Source: Chryseobacterium luquanense (GTDB lineage Bacteria; Bacteroidota; Bacteroidia; Flavobacteriales; Weeksellaceae). From it: a stretch of 64,000 nucleotides of DNA. Position numbers and translations under genes: made by a program. Below, in pieces: positions 58,573-64,000 of the stretch; the first letter of the stretch is position 1; each line of letters opens with the position of its first letter. The notes under the pieces are model-generated. The model did no database searches, was not told the DNA's origin, and saw only the letters and a list, made by a program, of their open reading frames with translations. The stretch spans positions 1 through 64,000 of the forward strand of contig NZ_JAOVZV010000014.1 of NCBI RefSeq assembly GCF_026460945.1, in the 5' to 3' direction.

Positions 58573-59445
58573 ATGAATACAAATTCACTTGTTTTTGAGA
58601 TTATGCGCGGTAAATGGCTGATGAATTTCGCCAATGTTGCTGAGTATGAAAAATTAGCCAACAAATACATTTCCGGAGAATTTGTTGGGCAGCCACTTGA
58701 TCGTGTTGCCTTCAGAGCTTCTTATGATAATGGAAATGTTGGTGGTGGAAGAATGGCAGGAACTACTGAAGAAAAAGTAGTTGGTTATTTAATGATGACC
58801 GGTCCAATGTCTACTTATGGCGATATGTGTACTTATGGCGCCGACGACTACCTCTATGCTTTAAGAAAGCTAAATGACAACGATAAAGTTTCAGCTATAG
58901 TTATTGAGATCGACGGTCCCGGAGGTGCTGTTGCTGCGATCAATGCTTTCATCGAATTTAAGTCTGAAAAGAGAAAGCCTATTGTTGTTTTGGCGAATGA
59001 CTGTTATTCTCTTCATTACTGGATTGCTTGTCTTCTTGCCGATCATGTGATGGCTAAAGGAAATATCTCATCAGGATTTGGATCACTAGGCGCAACGTGC
59101 ATTCTTTTAGATGCTCGTGAAGCCATGGCAAAAGAAGGATTGAAAGTAATGATTATAAATGCTCCAGGTTCTGAACTTAAAAATCAGGCAATGCAGGATT
59201 TTTACGCAGGAAAAGATGAAGAATTTAAAAAGAGACTTAAGGCAGAGCTAAAACCTATCAGAGATGCATTTGTTGCTGATGTTAAATCGGCTTTCACTGA
59301 AATAGCTTCTGATCCTAGAATTTTTGCGGCTGATAATTTCACTGCTGATGAAGCTCTCGCATTCAAAATGATTCACAGTATCGGTAATGAGAAAAAAGCA
59401 TTTGAACTTGCCAGAGCTCTGGGAGAATTACAACAGGCTTCTTAA
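58573..59445 (+). CDS. S49-family prohead protease
   Basis: The 290-residue protein resembles the short SppA/S49 peptidases used by phages as prohead proteases. 'GYLMMTGPMSTYGDM', 'AIVIEIDGPGGAVAAI' and FGSLGA are typical. The nucleophile should be Ser146 in CYSLHYW, where most relatives have SGGYY. Lys203 (GSELKNQ), 57 residues later, fits the catalytic lysine. It probably trims the scaffold-like front of the capsid protein encoded next. Confidence 0.82.
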   Translation: MNTNSLVFEIMRGKWLMNFANVAEYEKLANKYISGEFVGQPLDRVAFRASYDNGNVGGGRMAGTTEEKVVGYLMMTGPMSTYGDMCTYGADDYLYALRKLNDNDKVSAIVIEIDGPGGAVAAINAFIEFKSEKRKPIVVLANDCYSLHYWIACLLADHVMAKGNISSGFGSLGATCILLDAREAMAKEGLKVMIINAPGSELKNQAMQDFYAGKDEEFKKRLKAELKPIRDAFVADVKSAFTEIASDPRIFAADNFTADEALAFKMIHSIGNEKKAFELARALGELQQAS

Positions 59446-59477
59446 AATAAAATCAATTTAAATAAAATTAATAACCA

Positions 59478-61625
59478 ATGGAAAAACCAATTTATTCGGC
59501 CGTAGTCGCCTATGTACTATCGGCTTTAAGTTTAAAAGATTTGCCGGTTGACGACAAGGGAGCGTTGGCATTTAGCGTAGAGCAGGAAGCTACATTAAAG
59601 TCAGAATTCCCTGGTGAGCTTCATGCAAATGTGATGAAGAATCTTAATGCTCATTTAGCGGTTGTGGCTAAAGCAAAAAAAGATTCTGAAGATGCTAAGA
59701 CTGCTCAGAAGCAAAATATCTTGGATCTACTTGCAGGTAATGTGACCGAAGAACCTACTGAAGAAAAACCTGTCGCTGATCCGGTTGCAGTTGTTCAGCA
59801 ACAGCAGGCTGTAATTGCGGAATTATCAAAGCAGCCGGAAAGTGAAGCGTCAATCAAATCAATCGTGAAAAAAACATTAGTAGGTACAGCCCTGGTAGCA
59901 TCATTGTCTACAGCTGTTCAGCTTTTCGGTGCAATGCCGGAAGCTAAAGGTAAATTATTTAACTTCGAAGGAAGAAACTGGAATGCCAGAGCTGCAGGAA
60001 AAACTGCAGGAAAAACTGACTTTACCGATGTAAGTACAATTACAAGGCTGAATGAAGATTTAAAAGAATATCAGGTTCAGAATCCTGATTTTATCAGAGA
60101 CCTTTATGTAGAAAAATATGGTCTTCCTGAATTTTGGGAAAAGAGATTCGGAGTTGTAGATCAGGTTCAAGATGCTGTGATGGATATTTCAAATGTTACT
60201 CAGGCAAGAAAGCCGGATTGGGCGCCAGGTTTTGAATTATTTCTAGCAGCTGAAAAGCGTAGAATTTATAGAATTCAAATTGATCTTGAATTTACCGGAT
60301 ATCAATTGCAGGAATTGGAGAACTCATGGTTGGCTTCGATTTATACAATGGATGGTTCATCGCCTTACAAGTACACTTTTATTGCATTCTTGTTAAAGAA
60401 AATTTCTGATAAAGCAAGACAGGAAGATAGAGAGGGTGCGATTAAAGGAATTTTTGTTCCTACACCTGCCGGAATTAAGTCTAAAGGTCATTATCTGAAT
60501 GCGCAATCAGGAATTCTTCACCAACTGTACTCCTTCATCAATATCAAAAAAACTATTGTTCAGTATGTATCTCCATTAGGACAGTTCATCACTGCAAATG
60601 CTTATGAGTATGTGAAAGGTATGGTTGAGAGCTTGCCGTTGCCGGTAAGAAATGCAAGTGGCAGAAGAATTATTATGGCGCCTTCAAATATTGTGAAGGT
60701 CAAGGATAATTATAAGCATATCAATTCTCAGAATAATGATTACAGCGGTAATGAAATCAATTATATTGATGGTTATCCAAACTTGCCTTTCTATGGTTTG
60801 CCAGACTTGGAAGGAACAAATCTTATTCTTATCACATCTGATGATAACATTGAGATCCTGGAATATCTTCCGGAAGAAAAAGAAAAATATAGAATGGAAG
60901 AACTGAAAAGAAATACTTTCATTCATGCTGATTACCGATTCGGTTGTGCCTTCGTATTCTCAGGATTCGAATTACCAAATTCAGAATTTAAAGGATTAGC
61001 TCAGTTCATCTGGGTAAATGACGCTCCTATCTTTAATGATACGGTAACTATTCCTTTATTCGGTAGCCCGATGTCTTCGCCAATTGAACTTAATTACAAT
61101 AAAATTCACGTTCATCCGGAACTGATTTCAGATGTTTTAAAACTTACCGGACTTCCTGCAGGAACCGTAGTAAAAATTACAGGAAATCAGCAAATGAAAA
61201 CAAACTCTGTAATCAAGATGAAAACTGGTGGAAATGGTGGAAATCTTGATCTTACTGCGGATTTTAATCCAAAAACAATGTACACCTTAACAATGGTTGT
61301 GCAGGCTGATGGAACCTATAAAGAGCTTGCTAGAACCACAAGTTTCCCTGGTATTGTTGCAAATGTGAAAACATTTAATGACTTAGCTATAGACCTTTCA
61401 GATGGTCTTGTACAGAAGTATGAAGGTTCAGCTGCAGGAACTCTTTTAAGCATTGAAGGAGGGAATGAAGGTGCGGAACTTACGATTTTCGGATCTGAAA
61501 ATGCTCTGACAGTTTCAGATACAAGTACAATCAATGTAACGTCTAATGCGGTTCTTGACTCCGATACCAAGTTTATCAAGTTGAGAAAATTTGAAGGAGT
61601 ATGGTTCGAAACTTCTAGAGGTTAA
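59478..61625 (+). CDS. Probable major capsid protein with scaffold-like N-terminus
   Basis: The 715-residue protein follows the prohead protease. Residues 1-160 are Ala/Glu/Lys/Gln-rich and helical ('NLNAHLAVVAKAKKDSEDAKTAQKQNILDLLAG'), as in scaffold or delta domains. A hydrophobic stretch at about 130-155 precedes a globular part with many aromatic residues ('EYVKGMVESLPLPVRNASGRRIIMAPSNIVKV', 'YRFGCAFVFSGFELPNSEFKGLAQFIW'). The last 150 residues form an extra Thr/Gly-rich beta domain (KLTGLPAGTVVKITGNQQM) that could decorate the capsid surface. The capsid call depends on position and size, since the fold cannot be proven here. Confidence 0.62.
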   Translation: MEKPIYSAVVAYVLSALSLKDLPVDDKGALAFSVEQEATLKSEFPGELHANVMKNLNAHLAVVAKAKKDSEDAKTAQKQNILDLLAGNVTEEPTEEKPVADPVAVVQQQQAVIAELSKQPESEASIKSIVKKTLVGTALVASLSTAVQLFGAMPEAKGKLFNFEGRNWNARAAGKTAGKTDFTDVSTITRLNEDLKEYQVQNPDFIRDLYVEKYGLPEFWEKRFGVVDQVQDAVMDISNVTQARKPDWAPGFELFLAAEKRRIYRIQIDLEFTGYQLQELENSWLASIYTMDGSSPYKYTFIAFLLKKISDKARQEDREGAIKGIFVPTPAGIKSKGHYLNAQSGILHQLYSFINIKKTIVQYVSPLGQFITANAYEYVKGMVESLPLPVRNASGRRIIMAPSNIVKVKDNYKHINSQNNDYSGNEINYIDGYPNLPFYGLPDLEGTNLILITSDDNIEILEYLPEEKEKYRMEELKRNTFIHADYRFGCAFVFSGFELPNSEFKGLAQFIWVNDAPIFNDTVTIPLFGSPMSSPIELNYNKIHVHPELISDVLKLTGLPAGTVVKITGNQQMKTNSVIKMKTGGNGGNLDLTADFNPKTMYTLTMVVQADGTYKELARTTSFPGIVANVKTFNDLAIDLSDGLVQKYEGSAAGTLLSIEGGNEGAELTIFGSENALTVSDTSTINVTSNAVLDSDTKFIKLRKFEGVWFETSRG

Positions 61626-61630
61626 TAATA

Positions 61631-61655
61631 AAGGCTTCTCCGGAAGCCTTTTCTT
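61631..61655 (+). terminator. Terminator after the capsid gene
   Basis: AAGGCTTC pairs with GAAGCCTT around a short CCG-type loop, followed by TTCTT. It separates the capsid gene from the two structural paralogues, perhaps only partially because no promoter is seen before the next gene. Confidence 0.75.
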
Positions 61656-61667
61656 AAAATAATTACT

Positions 61668-62483
61668 GTGACTATAAAAATTCTTGATAAAGGTAGAGTC
61701 GGTGTCGGTGCCCCGGGAAAACGTTCCAGGTTTGCGTATTTATATTATGCAGATGATATAGTGTATTTTCCTCCGGTTGATGCGACTGAGGTTGTATTGC
61801 TTGGCGATATTGTATTAAAAGCAGGCGCAACTGTCGTAAAGCTTTATGTTACGAATACCTCTCAAGAATATGCTTTTGATAGTGTTGGTGACAAAGATAA
61901 CAGGGCTTTTAAAGTCCGATTTATAGGAACTCACCCAGGAACTGAACTTGAAGCTCTGGAATTTTCAAAAAAAAACCATGATTTAGATTTTATCGTTGCA
62001 ATTCCGGAAGGAATTAGCAGCAACAAATCAAAGGTTCTGGGAACTCCGGATGCTCCGTTAACTTTTAAAGTTTCGCATAAAAATAATAAGGACGGTAGTA
62101 AATACGATATGACATTTGAGCAGGAAATGCCATCAGACGACGTCTATTTACATTATACAGGAAATTTGTTTGCGGAAGGAAATGTTTCTGAGTGGAATCC
62201 GGATAATGGAAATTTACCACCTGCAGGAGTTTATAAAGTTAAAGCGGGATCAGATCTTATGTTTACCGATGGCAGTGTTTCAGATTTTTCTGAACCTGGC
62301 AAAAGAATTATCCTGATCGGTGATGATACCTCAATGGGTGGTTATATGACGATGGTTACCGGAACTAAAATTATTTTAAGAAAAAATGAACCTTGGAAAT
62401 CAATCAAAGGCAATTCAATCATTTTAGAATCATTTGTAACAAGTGATTTTCAGACGAAGCTTATCGAAATTCAAAGAAATTAA
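61668..62483 (+). CDS. Phage structural protein, paralogue 1 of the GTHPG family
   Basis: A 271-residue protein starting with GTG. It shares its first 165 residues with the next protein and with the adhesin at 50300: 'RFAYLY..DDIVYFPP', 'SQEYAFDSVGDKDNRAFKVRFIGTHPGTELEAL' in pieces, 'VLGTPDAPLTFK', MTFEQE. The remaining 105 residues form an unrelated beta domain ('GVYKVKAGSDLMFTDGSVSDFSEPGKRIILIGDDTSMGGYM'). I infer a head decoration or tail protein family in which the front domain docks to the particle. Confidence 0.62.
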   Translation: MTIKILDKGRVGVGAPGKRSRFAYLYYADDIVYFPPVDATEVVLLGDIVLKAGATVVKLYVTNTSQEYAFDSVGDKDNRAFKVRFIGTHPGTELEALEFSKKNHDLDFIVAIPEGISSNKSKVLGTPDAPLTFKVSHKNNKDGSKYDMTFEQEMPSDDVYLHYTGNLFAEGNVSEWNPDNGNLPPAGVYKVKAGSDLMFTDGSVSDFSEPGKRIILIGDDTSMGGYMTMVTGTKIILRKNEPWKSIKGNSIILESFVTSDFQTKLIEIQRN

Positions 62484-62494
62484 TAACAATAATC

Positions 62495-63322
62495 ATGTAC
62501 AACTTAAAAAAACTAAACAGACCTGCTACAGGTGCAGGTTCCCCGATTAATGCGGGAAGATTCGCTTATTTGGCGCTTGTTGAAGACCTTGTGTCTTTTC
62601 CGAACCCAAACAGTAATAATGTATTGTTGGTAGGTCAGCCGGTCTTTAAAGAAGGAAAAGGCTTAGTGCCCATCTACATTACATCTTCGTCACAGGAGTA
62701 CTCTTACGAATCTCAGGGTGATCAGGATTCGAGATCTCATAAAGTGAAGTTTATGGGAACTCACCCGGGTGATGAGTTAGAGGCTTTAGAGTTTTCTGTA
62801 AATAATTTGGATAAAGAATTTATCGTTTTCATTCCAGGATGTCAGGCGTCAGATAATACGAAAGTATTAGGAAGGCCTTGTGCGCCGTTGATTTTCAAAT
62901 CAACTCACAAAGGTGGCAAAGATGGTAAAAAATTCGAATTCACTTTTGAGCAGGAAATTGGAAGCAAATATGTTTACTTCATTTACAATGGTCCTCTTCC
63001 TACTCAGGAGCAGGCTTATACTGAAGTGGATTTCACAGCTGCTATTACGGAATTATCTTCTGTTCAGAAAGTAAAAATTACAGCGACTGCTCAGGCTCTA
63101 GATATTACTTCATTAGAAGATATTACAGAGACTCAGGTAACATTCATTGGTCAGGAAAGTGTGGTCGCGAAAGCTTGTACCATTTCTGAAGATTTAGCTG
63201 GAGATGTAATGATTATTACAAAAGATGGCTTACAATGGAAAGCTGTTTCCGGAGCTACAATCACATTCGAGGTTTATCAGACGGCCTCTAAAATTGTCTT
63301 GATCGAAAGATGGAGAACATAA
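62495..63322 (+). CDS. Phage structural protein, paralogue 2 of the GTHPG family
   Basis: A 275-residue protein with the same front domain (RFAYLALVEDLVSFP, SQEYSYESQGDQDSRS, KFMGTHPGDELEALEF, VLGRPCAPLIFK, FTFEQEIGS). Its last 110 residues form another beta domain ('VKITATAQALDITSLEDITETQVTFIGQESVVAKACTISEDLAGDVMII'). It starts 11 bases after paralogue 1 and ends before the third copy of the promoter motif. Confidence 0.62.
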   Translation: MYNLKKLNRPATGAGSPINAGRFAYLALVEDLVSFPNPNSNNVLLVGQPVFKEGKGLVPIYITSSSQEYSYESQGDQDSRSHKVKFMGTHPGDELEALEFSVNNLDKEFIVFIPGCQASDNTKVLGRPCAPLIFKSTHKGGKDGKKFEFTFEQEIGSKYVYFIYNGPLPTQEQAYTEVDFTAAITELSSVQKVKITATAQALDITSLEDITETQVTFIGQESVVAKACTISEDLAGDVMIITKDGLQWKAVSGATITFEVYQTASKIVLIERWRT

Positions 63323-63346
63323 AATAGGTTAATAGATTTTTCTCAA

Positions 63347-63385
63347 TGCGTCACAACTTTTTGTTGTGGCGCATTTTATTTTCGC
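63347..63385 (+). promoter_or_regulatory. Conserved phage promoter motif, copy 3, fused with a terminator hairpin
   Basis: GCGTCACAA, exactly 24 bases, then TTCGC, four bases before the next ATG. Here the left box is also part of a hairpin: TGCGTCACAAC pairs with GTTGTGGCGCA around TTTTT (one G.T), followed by TTTTATTTT. It can therefore stop the upstream transcript and start the next. Confidence 0.6.
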
Positions 63386-63388
63386 ACC

Positions 63389-63679
63389 ATGACAGAGAAA
63401 GAAATATCTATAACTCCGATTAAAGCTTTGGAAATTATGCGTGAGCTTTCAAGGCAATGCATTCCATTTTCAATTAAATATCTTTCTCATAATGAGACGG
63501 AAAAAAAGTCTGAAGGTTTTAAAACTGAAAATGATATTTCTCTGGAAAAAGGATATCGCAGAAATCAAAGTAAAAAGCATGACATCTTAGTCAGTTTTTC
63601 AAGGATCAGATCAGGTGAGCGTCGCCAGTTCTACTACCCTTTACTGGTTCAATTAAATGATATAAAAGTGAGACCATGA
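63389..63679 (+). CDS. Prophage hypothetical protein
   Basis: A 96-residue basic protein ('ISITPIKALEIMRELSRQCIPFSIKYLSHNETEKKSEGFKTENDISL'). The 'F.I.YLS.N.......G......A.LR.........H.I......' type layout is common among small phage head-region proteins. It overlaps the next gene by four bases. Function unknown. Confidence 0.55.
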   Translation: MTEKEISITPIKALEIMRELSRQCIPFSIKYLSHNETEKKSEGFKTENDISLEKGYRRNQSKKHDILVSFSRIRSGERRQFYYPLLVQLNDIKVRP

Positions 63680-64000
63680 GTGAAATAGGATTTAAAAAGA
63701 GTGCAGTTGTCGAAGTTGAGACAGTTGAAAAATATGGTAAACATGCTGTTGTTTCTACGCCTTCTACGTGTTTTTCTTATCAGGTTGAAGAAATCGACTA
63801 TGATACTCCGCGCAACGGAATGTCCAGTTATCATTCATGGTCACAGACCTACACTTTTGTAGATGGTTTAGAATTATTGCCGTATGGATTATATAATGAC
63901 ATGCCGCAGCTGCTTAGAGATACTATTTACAGAAATCCCAACATTCCGGGAGTGATGGAAAAAAAACAGCAGTTGCTTTGGGGTCAGGGTCCTCATTTAT
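63676..64000 (+). CDS. Portal-like protein, N-terminal part (runs off the window)
   Basis: At least 108 codons are present, with the 3' end outside the window. After a beta-rich start ('KKSAVVEVETVEKYGKHAVVSTPSTCFSYQ') comes 'FVDGLELLPYGLYNDMPQLLRDTIYRNPNIPGVMEKKQQLLWGQGP'. The 'LL...IY.NP...G....K..LLWGQGP' pattern is what I expect at the start of portal-type proteins of Bacteroidota phages. It starts inside the stop of the preceding gene (ATGA). The call is tentative because only a quarter or less may be visible. Confidence 0.42.
   Translation, partial: MSEIGFKKSAVVEVETVEKYGKHAVVSTPSTCFSYQVEEIDYDTPRNGMSSYHSWSQTYTFVDGLELLPYGLYNDMPQLLRDTIYRNPNIPGVMEKKQQLLWGQGPHL

Overview
The window looks like chromosomal DNA of a Flavobacteriia member (Bacteroidota), most likely a Chryseobacterium-like Weeksellaceae. 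This rests on low GC, Bacteroidota-type -7 promoter elements (TAnnTTTG), REP/RAYT remnants of a familiar type, and protein families such as DUF5908 and Afp-like baseplate proteins. No housekeeping gene is present, so the genus is an inference.

Positions 1-38400 hold most of an extracellular contractile injection system (eCIS, Afp/PVC/MAC-like). In order: inner tube protein, DUF5908 peptide, LysM adaptor, VgrG-like spike, PAAR tip, gp25, gp47/baseplate-J protein and Afp12-like wedge. Two paralogous giant proteins follow, one with cadherin-like and von Willebrand A domains and one with PKD repeats. Next comes a control and lysis section: an autocleavable S24 repressor on the minus strand, operator-like palindromes, a small HTH protein and a holin-like membrane protein. 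The effector block then carries a 1341-residue carrier protein ending in a GHLL-type beta-beta-alpha nuclease and a ComEA-like helix-hairpin-helix. Behind it stands an array of immunity genes, an orphan toxin tail and REP/RAYT fragments. The block closes with the Afp15-like AAA+ ATPase, a candidate unimolecular spanin, a T4-type endolysin and a three-gene tail-fibre module ending in a 1900-residue fibre. Sheath genes and a classical tape measure are not visible and probably lie to the left.

Positions 39000-64000 (right edge) hold a separate prophage. It has a Cro/CI-type repressor with three matching operator sites, early small proteins, a Cys-rich HTH regulator, a tRNA-like RNA with its own terminator, an HNH endonuclease, a large primase-helicase, and a repeat-rich region that could be a replication origin. 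Then come adhesin and beta-helix tail genes, a second holin/u-spanin/endolysin set, a minus-strand O-acyltransferase cargo operon, an S49 prohead protease, a probable major capsid protein, two paralogous structural proteins and the start of a portal-like gene. No integrase or attachment site is visible, so the right part of the prophage is missing from the window.

The two halves are linked. Their u-spanin/endolysin pairs are close paralogues with the same ATGA overlap, and each half has its own phage-type repressor. The most notable points are the nuclease effector with its toxin/immunity array inside an eCIS, the u-spanin candidates, a phage late-promoter motif with exactly conserved spacing at three sites, and a D-arm-less tRNA-like RNA carrying a G3:U70 pair.
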